A stretch of DNA of 10,194 nt from positions 1 through 10,194 of the forward strand of contig JAVVPD010000077.1 in NCBI GenBank assembly GCA_036655975.1, given 5' to 3'. Shown piece after piece: positions 1-6,177 of this stretch. The translations under genes and the position numbers were made by a program. The notes beneath the pieces were generated by a model, which was not told the origin of the DNA, did not search any database, and saw only the letters and a list, made by a program, of their open reading frames with translations. Each line of letters begins with the position of its first letter. Position 1 is the first letter of the stretch. This stretch comes from CASQEL01 sp036655975 (GTDB lineage: Bacteria; Desulfobacterota; Desulfovibrionia; Desulfovibrionales; Desulfovibrionaceae).

Positions 1-213
1 GTGAATAATGCCGATACCCCCCATGCGAGCCATAGAAATGCCCATGGCGGCTTCGGTCACCGTGTCCATGGCGGCGGAAAGTAGGGGGATACGCAGCGGG
101 ATGGATGGCGTGAGGTAGGTGGTGATATCCACCATGTCGGGGGTGACTTCCGAATAACTGGGTAATAACAATATGTCATCAAAAGTTAGGGCCTTGCCGA
201 TGTTGGTAGACAT
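1..213 (-). CDS. guaB: IMP dehydrogenase, N-terminal part (runs off left edge)
   Basis: Reading the reverse strand from the ATG at 213 gives 71 codons open to the window edge. The product starts MSTNIGKALTFDDILLLPSY and continues through LLSAAMDTVTEAAMGISMARMGGIGIIH. The TFDDILLLP and SAAMDTVTE..MA..GGIGIIH blocks are the standard N-terminus of GuaB, which oxidises IMP to XMP with NAD+ in the committed step of cytosolic GMP synthesis. The catalytic cysteine loop and CBS domains would lie beyond the edge. A ribosome binding site, GAGGA, sits at 222-218, four bases before the ATG, and nothing upstream extends the family N-terminus, so the start is firm. The gene is divergent from ffh and shares a 205-base promoter region with it. 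Identity is essentially certain; only this fragment is visible. Confidence 0.96.
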   Translation of the reverse strand, partial: MSTNIGKALTFDDILLLPSYSEVTPDMVDITTYLTPSIPLRIPLLSAAMDTVTEAAMGISMARMGGIGIIH

Positions 214-223
214 GACGTCCTCA

Positions 224-260
224 TAATATATTAAAAGAATTGGTAAAAAATAATATATTA
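224..260. repeat. Two copies of the 10-base palindrome TAATATATTA
   Basis: The self-complementary decamer TAATATATTA occurs exactly at 224-233 and again at 251-260, with start points 27 bases apart. Both copies lie between the proposed guaB -10 element and its start codon. They may be regulator sites or simply AT-rich, easily melted promoter DNA. The copies are seen directly; any function is inferred. Confidence 0.4.
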
Positions 261-263
261 CCA
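241..263. repeat. Inverted repeat TGGTAA-N11-TTACCA
   Basis: TGGTAA at 241-246 and TTACCA at 258-263 are exact reverse complements separated by 11 A/T-only bases. The right arm overlaps the proposed guaB -10 box. The arrangement suits a dimeric repressor site, possibly for purine or nucleotide control of guaB, but no known operator consensus is recognised. In so AT-rich a stretch, chance cannot be excluded. Confidence 0.4.
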
Positions 264-289
264 TACACTACCACCAGAGGAATTGTCAA
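260..289 (-). promoter_or_regulatory. Candidate sigma-70 promoter for guaB
   Basis: On the reverse strand a perfect TTGACA (289-284) is followed after 18 bases by TATGGT (265-260), a 4 of 6 match to the -10 consensus. Transcription would begin near 253 and leave a leader of about 40 bases before the guaB ATG. The -10 box overlaps the right arm of an inverted repeat (241-263), so this may also be an operator region. This is a consensus match only. Confidence 0.4.
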
Positions 290-342
290 TGTATTCTTCT
301 GGGTTGGCAAGAGATAACTTGTGTTCGTGTGCGGAGAATTGC

Positions 343-371
343 TTGACTCAGAACTAAAAATTGCCTAACAA
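343..371 (+). promoter_or_regulatory. Weak candidate promoter for ffh
   Basis: TTGACT (343-348, 5 of 6 to the -35 consensus) is followed after 17 bases by TAACAA (366-371, 3 of 6 to the -10 consensus). It would give a leader of about 40 bases before the ffh ATG at 419. The -10 is poor, so this is only the best candidate in the divergent region. Confidence 0.25.
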
Positions 372-418
372 ACATCCTCTTGTGCACAGGTTTCGTATTT
401 TGGCACGAAGGGGTAGGC

Positions 419-1909
419 ATGTTTGAAAGCCTTTCAGATCGACTTTCCGGCGTTTTCCGCAAGTTTAGCAGCGGCGGTCAGCTCACCGAGGACAATGTTC
501 AGGAGGGCCTGCGCGAAGTGCGCTTGGCGCTTCTGGAGGCCGATGTTCATTTCAAAGTTGTTAAAGACTTTGTGGATTCGGTGCGTGAAAAATGCCTCGG
601 GCAGGAAGTGCTCAAGGGGGTGAACCCCGCACAGCAGGTTGTCAAGGTTGTCCATGACGAACTGGTGGCGCTGCTTGGTGGTGATACCGCAGAATTGAAT
701 TTGCGCGGTGCCCAGCCCGCCGTCATTATGATGGTAGGCTTGCAAGGCTCGGGTAAAACCACGTCTTCGGGTAAAATTGCCAATATGCTGCGTAAGCAGA
801 AGATGCGCCCCTATCTGGTGCCCGCCGACGTGTACCGTCCGGCGGCTATTGACCAGTTGACCGTGCTCGCCAAGCAATTGGATTTGCCCTGCTATCCCTC
901 CACCACGGCTATGAATCCTGTGGATATTGCTAAAGCTGCGGTGGAAGAAGCGCGCGCCCAGCAGGCCACAGTGTTGCTTCTTGACACGGCAGGCCGTTTG
1001 CATGTGGACGAAACCCTGATGCAAGAATTGGTCGCCATTAAGGCGGCTGTTAATCCGCAAGAAATTTTGTTTGTGGCTGACGCTATGACCGGGCAAGATG
1101 CGGTGACCGTGGCGCAGGCTTTTAACGAAAAACTCGGCATTACCGGTGTGGTGCTCACCAAGATGGACGGTGATGCCCGTGGCGGTGCGGCGCTGTCCAT
1201 CAAGGCTGTGACCGGAGCTTCAGTAAAATTTGTGGGCCTTGGGGAAAAGCTTTCCGAAATGGAAGTTTTTCACCCTGACCGCGTGGCGGGGCGTATTTTG
1301 GGCATGGGGGATGTGCTCACCCTGATTGAAAAAGCCCAAGGGTCTATGGAGGCTGAAGAAGCTGAGGCTCTCGCCCGTAAAATGCAAAAGGCCCAGTTTA
1401 ATCTGGAAGATTTTCGTACCCAGATGCGCCGGGTCAAACAGATGGGCTCGCTGGACACTATTTTAAAGATGATTCCCGGTATGGGCGGCCTCCGTGAAAA
1501 GTTGGCTGCGGCGAATGGCGCGGTGCCGGAAAAAGAAATGGCCCGCACTGAGGCCATCATCAATTCCATGACCATGGCTGAAAGGCGTAACCCCGACCTG
1601 CTCAACGGCAGTCGTCGCGCCCGTATTGCCAAAGGCTCGGGCACCACGGTGCAGCAAGTTAATCAGTTGGTGCGGCAATTTGAGCAAATGCGCCAGATGA
1701 TGAAGGGCATGATGAGCGGCAAAGGCGGCGGAGGCGGGCGTATGCCCCGCATGCCCGCAGGGATGGGGGGCATGGGCGGCATGGCTGGCTTGCCCGGTAT
1801 GGGCGGTATGCCGGGAATGCCCGGCATGGGCGGTATGCCCAAGAGCTCCAGCTCTGCCACCAAGAAAAAGAAAAAGCGTGAAAAGCCAAAGCGTCATAAA
1901 AAGAAATAA
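419..1909 (+). CDS. ffh: Signal recognition particle protein Ffh (SRP54 GTPase)
   Basis: Ffh is the GTPase that, with 4.5S RNA, binds signal sequences of nascent membrane proteins and hands the ribosome to FtsY. The 496-residue product has an N-terminal helical bundle (about 1-90) and an NG GTPase domain with P-loop GLQGSGKTT (107-115), ADVYRPAA (136-143), DTAGR (189-193) and TKMD (247-250). The methionine-rich M domain (about 300-430) carries a KQMGSLDTILKMIPGMGGL finger loop and the RNA-binding helices with NGSRRARIAKGSG. The reading frame is open back to 380, but the family start MFESLSDRL is the ATG at 419, preceded by AAGGGG at 408-413. The tail is unusual: a Gly/Met/Pro-rich run (about 434-474) of GMGGMP-like repeats, then SSSSATKKKKK and a basic end. 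It heads the plus-strand block, 90 bases before rpsP. Confidence 0.98.
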   Translation: MFESLSDRLSGVFRKFSSGGQLTEDNVQEGLREVRLALLEADVHFKVVKDFVDSVREKCLGQEVLKGVNPAQQVVKVVHDELVALLGGDTAELNLRGAQPAVIMMVGLQGSGKTTSSGKIANMLRKQKMRPYLVPADVYRPAAIDQLTVLAKQLDLPCYPSTTAMNPVDIAKAAVEEARAQQATVLLLDTAGRLHVDETLMQELVAIKAAVNPQEILFVADAMTGQDAVTVAQAFNEKLGITGVVLTKMDGDARGGAALSIKAVTGASVKFVGLGEKLSEMEVFHPDRVAGRILGMGDVLTLIEKAQGSMEAEEAEALARKMQKAQFNLEDFRTQMRRVKQMGSLDTILKMIPGMGGLREKLAAANGAVPEKEMARTEAIINSMTMAERRNPDLLNGSRRARIAKGSGTTVQQVNQLVRQFEQMRQMMKGMMSGKGGGGGRMPRMPAGMGGMGGMAGLPGMGGMPGMPGMGGMPKSSSSATKKKKKREKPKRHKKK

Positions 1910-1922
1910 TAAGGCGTGAGAT

Positions 1923-1957
1923 AAAGGGGGTGCTAGGGTATTGCCCTTTTCCCCTTT
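1923..1957 (+). other. Two-tier RNA hairpin between ffh and rpsP
   Basis: AAAGGGG (1923-1929) pairs with CCCCTTT (1951-1957). Inside it AGGG (1935-1938) pairs with CCCT (1944-1947) around a five-base loop. No T-run follows (the next bases are GACTTATATA), so it is not a standard intrinsic terminator. It could be an attenuator, an mRNA 3'-end stabiliser or a processing site that sets different ffh and rpsP levels. The pairing is seen; the role is inferred. Confidence 0.4.
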
Positions 1958-1999
1958 GACTTATATACTGACACAATAACATTATGGGAGATAAATAAC

Positions 2000-2249
2000 A
2001 TGGCTGTTAAGCTCAAATTGACCCGCATGGGTAGCAAGAAGCAACCTTTCTATCGTGTCGTGGCTGCTAACGATGCAACCCGCCGTGACGGTCGTCCTCT
2101 GGAACTGCTCGGCTACTATAATCCTATGACCCACCCCGTGGTGGTGAAGTTGGACGCTGAAAAGATTCAGAAATGGATTTCTGTTGGCGCAGNNNNNNNN
2201 NNAACCCACTGATACTGTCCGTGCCTTGATTAAGCAGCATCTTGCCTAA
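2000..2249 (+). CDS. rpsP: 30S ribosomal protein bS16 (interrupted by a 10-N placeholder)
   Basis: bS16 binds 16S rRNA and stabilises 30S assembly. The ATG at 2000 follows GGGAG (1986-1990). The first 64 residues, MAVKLKLTRMGSKKQPFYRV to KIQKWISVGA, are a normal S16 N-terminus. A run of ten N (2193-2202) follows. The frame resumes at 2205 and reads PTDTVRALIKQHLA then TAA at 2247-2249. Taken literally the ten N put the two halves out of frame. If they are removed, the junction reads GCA GAA CCC, giving ISVGAEPTDTVRALIK, the expected S16 C-terminus, for a 79-residue protein of normal size. I therefore call one intact gene with a spurious placeholder, not a pseudogene. It lies between ffh and khpA, a common order. 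Confidence 0.96.
2193..2202. other. 10-N assembly placeholder inside rpsP
   Basis: Ten undetermined bases break rpsP after codon 64. Joining the flanks with nothing between them restores the frame and yields the family-typical GAEPTDTV, so the true number of missing bases is probably zero. Confidence 0.9.
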
Positions 2250-2251
2250 TT

Positions 2252-2296
2252 TGGTACGACGTTCCAACTGTCAGATGTGCTCACTGTGTCGTACCA
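2252..2296 (+). other. Long-loop hairpin between rpsP and khpA
   Basis: TGGTACGAC (2252-2260) and GTCGTACCA (2288-2296) are exact nine-base reverse complements, three bases after the rpsP stop. They enclose 27 bases, and two G-T pairs could extend the stem inward. No T-run follows, so it does not look like an intrinsic terminator. An RNase processing site, an rpsP 3'-end stabiliser or a protein-binding element is possible. The stem is seen directly; the function is unknown. Confidence 0.5.
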
Positions 2297-2325
2297 TGTT
2301 CTCATTGGTCACAAGGCTCTTCTGT

Positions 2326-2333
2326 GGAGGTGA
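2326..2333 (+). promoter_or_regulatory. Extended Shine-Dalgarno of khpA
   Basis: GGAGGTGA is an eight-base match to the 16S rRNA 3' end, three bases before the khpA ATG. It is by far the strongest ribosome binding site in the plus-strand block, in contrast to the near absence of one before rimM. Confidence 0.8.
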
Positions 2334-2336
2334 CTC

Positions 2337-2570
2337 ATGTTAAAGGATTTGATCGAGTACATTGCCAAAGCTTTGGTAGATAATCCTGAGCAGGTACAGG
2401 TGTCGGAAGTGGAAGGTGAACAGACGTCTGTGTTGGAATTAAAGGTTGCCAAGGAAGATCTCGGCAAGGTCATCGGCCGGCAAGGGCGCACTGCCCGAGC
2501 CATGCGAACCTTGCTGGGGGCTGCCTCAACCAAAAGTAAAAAACGTGCTGTGCTGGAAATTTTAGAATAA
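2337..2570 (+). CDS. khpA: KhpA-type KH-domain RNA-binding protein
   Basis: This 77-residue protein (YlqC/UPF0109 type) is a single KH domain. In other bacteria KhpA, often paired with KhpB, binds RNA and affects cell division and post-transcriptional control. The conserved GKVIGRQGRTARAMRTLL segment (about residues 42-59) contains the KH GxxG loop as G-R-Q-G. The length and the C-terminal LEILE ending match the family. The start is fixed by a strong Shine-Dalgarno, GGAGGTGA at 2326-2333, ending three bases before the ATG. It sits 87 bases after rpsP and is followed by a strong hairpin before rimM. The rpsP-khpA-rimM order is widespread, which supports a role around ribosome biogenesis. The RNA targets cannot be told from sequence. 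Confidence 0.95.
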   Translation: MLKDLIEYIAKALVDNPEQVQVSEVEGEQTSVLELKVAKEDLGKVIGRQGRTARAMRTLLGAASTKSKKRAVLEILE

Positions 2571-2595
2571 AAGTACCACTGGTGTATGTTTTTCA

Positions 2596-2632
2596 GGGGC
2601 TGCTTCTTCTACAGGAGTAGCCCCCCTTTGTG
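2596..2632 (+). terminator. Probable intrinsic terminator or attenuator after khpA
   Basis: Bases 2596-2606 (GGGGCTGCTTC) pair with 2614-2624 (GGAGTAGCCCC) in an eleven-pair stem with two G-T pairs and a seven-base loop. CC then TTTGTGTT follows. The stem is strong but the T-tract is short and interrupted, so partial termination is likely. It begins 26 bases after the khpA stop, and rimM, with no evident promoter of its own, lies downstream. It may therefore act as an attenuator lowering rimM expression. Confidence 0.6.
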
Positions 2633-2712
2633 TTGGGCCTAGGGCATATCAACCTTGAAATTGTTCTAGCGTCTTTTTGCCTTGGAACCCTCTTTCTCCC
2701 CTTCGGATACTC

Positions 2713-3273
2713 ATGACAGACAATCCCTTTATTCATATTGGTACGCTTACCCGGCCTCACGGTCTTAAAGGCGAAGTGTGCGTTGACTGGTTCGGTGAAG
2801 ATCCTGCCCTGCTCAAGGGGCCGTTTTTTTTGCAAGCGGGTGATACCCCCCCGCAGGCGGCTAAAGCCAAACATTTTCGGATGCACAAAGGGCAGCCCTT
2901 GTTGGTGCTGGAAAATATTTCTGACCGTACCGCTGCCGAAAGCGTGCGTGGCCTGAAGGTGCTTGTCCATAGTAATGACTTGCCCGCATTGGATGACGAT
3001 GAAGTCTACCTGCACACTATTATCGGCCTTGAGGTTGTGCGGGACGAAGACGGGCAATCGCTGGGTATTCTAGATCATGTGGAATTTCCAGGCGGGCAGG
3101 AATTGTGGGCCATTCAGCATGCCAGCGGGAAGGAAATACTTCTGCCCGCTGTGGAAGAATTTATTGTGGCTTTTGAGGTGGAGCAGGGACGAATCCGGGT
3201 GGCGCCGCCGGAAGGTTTACTTGAGCTGTATGTGCAAGCGGATGAGCCTTGTCCCACGTCCAGCGCACGCTGA
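2713..3273 (+). CDS. rimM: Ribosome maturation factor RimM
   Basis: RimM binds ribosomal protein S19 on the 30S head and promotes 16S rRNA maturation. The 186-residue product has an N-terminal beta-barrel domain starting IHIGTLTRPHGLKGEV (about 7-22) and a C-terminal PRC-barrel with VYLHTIIGLEV (98-108), EILLPAVEEFI (141-151) and PEGLLEL (166-172). The last block normally closes the protein; here about 13 more residues (YVQADEPCPTSSAR) follow. The frame is open upstream to 2677, but the conserved N-terminus fits the ATG at 2713. That start has no good Shine-Dalgarno, only GGA at 2705-2707 behind a pyrimidine-rich stretch. The usual downstream partners trmD and rplS are absent, and comEC converges on the gene, overlapping its last 113 bases. 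The extra tail is probably a result of that junction. Confidence 0.96.
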   Translation: MTDNPFIHIGTLTRPHGLKGEVCVDWFGEDPALLKGPFFLQAGDTPPQAAKAKHFRMHKGQPLLVLENISDRTAAESVRGLKVLVHSNDLPALDDDEVYLHTIIGLEVVRDEDGQSLGILDHVEFPGGQELWAIQHASGKEILLPAVEEFIVAFEVEQGRIRVAPPEGLLELYVQADEPCPTSSAR

Positions 3274-5701
3274 TTTCGCCCGTTTTGGCGGTGAGATAAA
3301 CGGCAACGCCCTGCTCCTGTAAGTTTTTCAGAACCTTGGGGGCGGGGCAGCCATACCGATTGTTGTTGCCCGCGCTGATGAGGGCAATGTGAGGCTTGAC
3401 GGCGGCGTAGAGTTTTGGGCTAAAGCTGGTGTTACTGCCGTGGTGGGGCAGGACGAGCACCTCGGCCCGAAGGTCATCGCGGCGTGCAAGGAGGCTGTTG
3501 AGCCCTTCCTGTTCAATATCGCCCGTGAGCAAGGCCAAGCCGTGTTTCCCCTGAGCTGTTTCAGCAACAAGGCGGAGCACGAGAGAATTGTCATTTTCTT
3601 TCGGGTGGCGGATACCCCGTTGCGGGTGCAAAACTTCCAGAATCAGGCGTGGCTTGGTGCAGAGCAGCAGACGGTCGCCAGCGGCAAGGCTGGTGTTGTC
3701 GTGCCACATACGGGTTTGAAATTTTTTGCGGACATAGAGAAGCCCCTTAAGATGATCCATATGGGGGTGGGTATTAATAAGCGTGCCCACGCGCGGCGCT
3801 TGATTGTAGGTGAGGCTGGGGCTGAGTACGGCTTGTCCCACATCAAAGCGGGTGGAATATGACCCGCCGCCGTCCACAAGCAGGCTTTGCCCGTGCGGAA
3901 ATTGTAGCGCCAGCGCTTGTCCTTGCCCCACATCGAGCATATGCAGGCTGATATGGGGGGCGGCTTCGGCCTGATAGCGTATAAGCGGGCCGATCAGCAA
4001 TAACACGGCTCCTGCCACGGTCAAACGGCGGCTGGCAGCGGGCAGCCCTGTGCGCCCCCAAAGTAGCGCGGCGGCGCACACGAGGGCGGTATAACCGAGC
4101 AAGGCTGTCCAGTGGGGGCGCAGGAAGAGTATTTCGTCCAGCAGTTTGTAGTCATTGAGTGTGTGGAGCAGGCGCAGCAGGAGTTCGCAGGGCCATGCCG
4201 CGATAGTGATAACGACGTGGGCGGCTGTGGGAAGCTGTAAAGTTACCAGCCCAAGGGCCAGCACGCTGGCGGGCAGGACAAAACAGCCGAGGACGGGCAG
4301 CCAGAGCACATTCAGAAAGAACCACGGGCTGGCGGTGTGGAAGATGAGCAGGTTGATGGGGAGCAGCGCTATTTGTATGGCTAAGGAAATAAGACAAATG
4401 CTGCACAGAGCGCGGGCCATGGCGGTGATGTGCGCGGCTACTCGGCTACGTGGGCTACTGCCGTCACGGGGGACACGGGGCAGACTGCGGATGATGGGCA
4501 TGACCAGCGCAATGGTGCCAACGCAGATGACGGAAAGTTGCAGGCCTATTTCGAACACGGACAGGGGCGTCCATAAGAGCAGGCAGAACACGGCGCCGCA
4601 CAGAATGTCCAGTGTGGTGACCGCGCTATTGCGCCATAGGTACAGACTCAGCAGAACCATCATGCAGGCCGCGCGCAGCAGGGAACTGGGAGCATTGCCC
4701 AGCCATAGATAGGCCAAGGCCAGCGGCAGGGCGCAGAGCATGACGGCTTTTAGGCGTGGCACATGCAAAAACAGTTCAGGCCGCAGACGACCGAGCAGGG
4801 CGATAAAAGCCACCGCCAGCAATACGGTGACACCCAAATGTTGTCCGGACAGGGCCAAAGAATGGATCAGGGTGCCCCGTGTAAACAGGTCAATGGTGAT
4901 GTTGTCCAGCGCGCTTCGGTCTCCGAACAGCAGCGCGGGAATGATAGCCTGCCCTTGTGGTATGGGGGCGCTGTCTGTGGCGGGTTTGAGGGCCGCAAAA
5001 AAGTTTTGGCGCAAATTTTCGCGTTCGAGGGCGGCGGGAGTGGCTGGGGGAAAGTGCTCCAGTTTTTGGGGATTACCGCGTTGTTGCTTGCTCCACACCC
5101 GCCACAAATGGTTTTGGGTGCGGGCTGCGAAGCCCCAATCTGCCGTGCCGGAATTACGAAATCCGTCGGTGGAGTTTAGAGGGAGGGAAAAGGCCCAGGT
5201 TTCTCCCGCAATGGGGCGTTGCACGGGCGCATCCCACGTCCATACGACCTTACCGGACAAGGTGGGGGCCACTGCATGCGCGTTGTCCGCCGTTTTGGGG
5301 TTGTCGGGGCTAACGCGGGTCAGGATAATACGCAAACGTTGGTCGGTAAGGCCTTGCACACTGTCTACCACCCCTCGCAGGCGGGGCGGCGTTTTGTCCT
5401 GTTTTTGGTGTACAGCCCAAGGGGGAAGTTCTTCGGTGGGGGGCAGAAGGCTTATGCCCGCGTGCCAAGCGCTTGCAAAACAGCTTAGGGCCAGCACTAA
5501 ACGCACACAGGCGCGGGCGGTGGGCAGGGGCCAGCAATGCACACGCGCGTCAGCCCAAAGCAGCAGGCCTAAAGCCCACACGGCGGGTATGGGCCAGTGC
5601 AGGGCCAACAGACCTAACACGCCACAAACAACACAGCTTTGCCAAAATAACAGGGCTTGCAGAGGGGGCGGCTGTTCCCAGTCCGGTGCGGCTTTTGTCA
5701 T
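3161..5701 (-). CDS. comEC: ComEC/Rec2 DNA-uptake channel protein
   Basis: ComEC is the inner-membrane channel that passes transforming single-stranded DNA into the cytoplasm. The 846-residue product has N-terminal hydrophobic segments (about 20-85), a DUF4131-like soluble region (about 105-205), and a competence domain with ALLFGDRSALD (256-266) and LALSGQHLG (282-290). Multiple membrane spans (about 290-570) and a metallo-beta-lactamase-like domain follow: LDVGQGQALAL (589-599), VDGGG (609-613), THPHMDH (644-650), GD (727-728) and LPHHGS (751-756). The HxHxDH and Asp metal ligands are intact, so a nuclease-like role is possible. The ATG at 5701 is 8 bases after the smpB stop, with only a weak binding site, suggesting coupling. 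The Pro-rich last 32 residues are antisense to conserved rimM codons. The gene appears full length and intact; competence itself cannot be inferred from it alone. Confidence 0.95.
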   Translation of the reverse strand: MTKAAPDWEQPPPLQALLFWQSCVVCGVLGLLALHWPIPAVWALGLLLWADARVHCWPLPTARACVRLVLALSCFASAWHAGISLLPPTEELPPWAVHQKQDKTPPRLRGVVDSVQGLTDQRLRIILTRVSPDNPKTADNAHAVAPTLSGKVVWTWDAPVQRPIAGETWAFSLPLNSTDGFRNSGTADWGFAARTQNHLWRVWSKQQRGNPQKLEHFPPATPAALERENLRQNFFAALKPATDSAPIPQGQAIIPALLFGDRSALDNITIDLFTRGTLIHSLALSGQHLGVTVLLAVAFIALLGRLRPELFLHVPRLKAVMLCALPLALAYLWLGNAPSSLLRAACMMVLLSLYLWRNSAVTTLDILCGAVFCLLLWTPLSVFEIGLQLSVICVGTIALVMPIIRSLPRVPRDGSSPRSRVAAHITAMARALCSICLISLAIQIALLPINLLIFHTASPWFFLNVLWLPVLGCFVLPASVLALGLVTLQLPTAAHVVITIAAWPCELLLRLLHTLNDYKLLDEILFLRPHWTALLGYTALVCAAALLWGRTGLPAASRRLTVAGAVLLLIGPLIRYQAEAAPHISLHMLDVGQGQALALQFPHGQSLLVDGGGSYSTRFDVGQAVLSPSLTYNQAPRVGTLINTHPHMDHLKGLLYVRKKFQTRMWHDNTSLAAGDRLLLCTKPRLILEVLHPQRGIRHPKENDNSLVLRLVAETAQGKHGLALLTGDIEQEGLNSLLARRDDLRAEVLVLPHHGSNTSFSPKLYAAVKPHIALISAGNNNRYGCPAPKVLKNLQEQGVAVYLTAKTGEISVRWTWDKAHPLAHTAQVNLPAAPPGFVPAPPQKPQ

Positions 5702-5709
5702 GAGTGGCT

Positions 5710-6177
5710 CTAGTGGCTGGCTAAATCCCGTTGCATGTCACGTTCTTCGGCACGACGTTTGAGTGTTTCGCGGTGATCGTGCAATTGTTTGCCCTTGCCC
5801 ACGGCAATTTCTACCTTGACCTTGCCACATTTGAAATACAGACGTACGGGCACCACGGTCAGACCTTTTTGGTCTACAATAGTGCTTAACTGGAGTATTT
5901 CACGGACGTGAAGCAGCAATTTACGGGTGCGGTCAGGTTGTTGCAGGGTGGTGGCGTTGGCATTGGTGTAGGGGGCAATGTGCAGACCCACCAGAAAGGC
6001 TTCCTGCTGGCGGAAATCCACATAGCTGTCCACAAAGTTGACCTGCCCGGCGCGCAGACTTTTAACTTCTGGCCCGGTGAGGCTGATGCCTGCTTCCATA
6101 AAGTCCGAAAGTTCATACAGATGTCGGGCTTTTTTGTTTTGTGCAATGGAGGAGGGAGAAGATTTTTTTTTGTTCAT
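5710..6177 (-). CDS. smpB: SsrA-binding protein SmpB
   Basis: SmpB binds tmRNA and delivers it to stalled ribosomes, starting trans-translation and tagging of unfinished proteins. The 155-residue product is a typical length. It shows the oligonucleotide-binding barrel with IAQNKKARHLYEL (11-23), EAGISLTGPEVKSLR (28-42), the HIAPYTNAN segment (66-74), VPVRLYFKCGKVKVEIAVGKGK (109-130) and a basic C-terminal helix (HDHRETLKRRAEERDMQRDL). Its ATG (6177-6175) overlaps the ptsI stop in an ATGA arrangement and no strong Shine-Dalgarno precedes it, so translational coupling to ptsI is likely. Codons 3-5 are AAA AAA AAA, a nine-A run just after the start. No tmRNA gene is visible in this window. Confidence 0.98.
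   Translation of the reverse strand: MNKKKSSPSSIAQNKKARHLYELSDFMEAGISLTGPEVKSLRAGQVNFVDSYVDFRQQEAFLVGLHIAPYTNANATTLQQPDRTRKLLLHVREILQLSTIVDQKGLTVVPVRLYFKCGKVKVEIAVGKGKQLHDHRETLKRRAEERDMQRDLASH

Noticed and set aside
401..420. TGGCACG resembling the -24 element of a sigma-54 promoter before ffh
   Set aside because: There is no GC -12 element at the needed spacing and the site overlaps the ffh start region, leaving no room for a leader.
434..1096. A 220-codon minus-strand open frame inside ffh
   Set aside because: It mirrors conserved Ffh codons and its translation is His/Gln-rich with no family features; taken as a shadow frame.
1956..1985. TTGACT followed by TAACAT or CATTAT as a separate rpsP promoter
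   Set aside because: Spacing or leader length does not work: transcription would begin at or inside the rpsP ribosome binding site.
2000..2249. rpsP as a frameshifted pseudogene
   Set aside because: The apparent frameshift is produced only by counting the ten N as real bases; removing them restores a perfect bS16.
4740..5762. A 340-codon plus-strand open frame opposite comEC and smpB
   Set aside because: It is Arg/Ser/Cys-rich with no recognisable domain, antisense to a clear ComEC, and typical of shadow frames in GC-rich genes. The same applies to open frames at 4155-4712 and 3389-3862.
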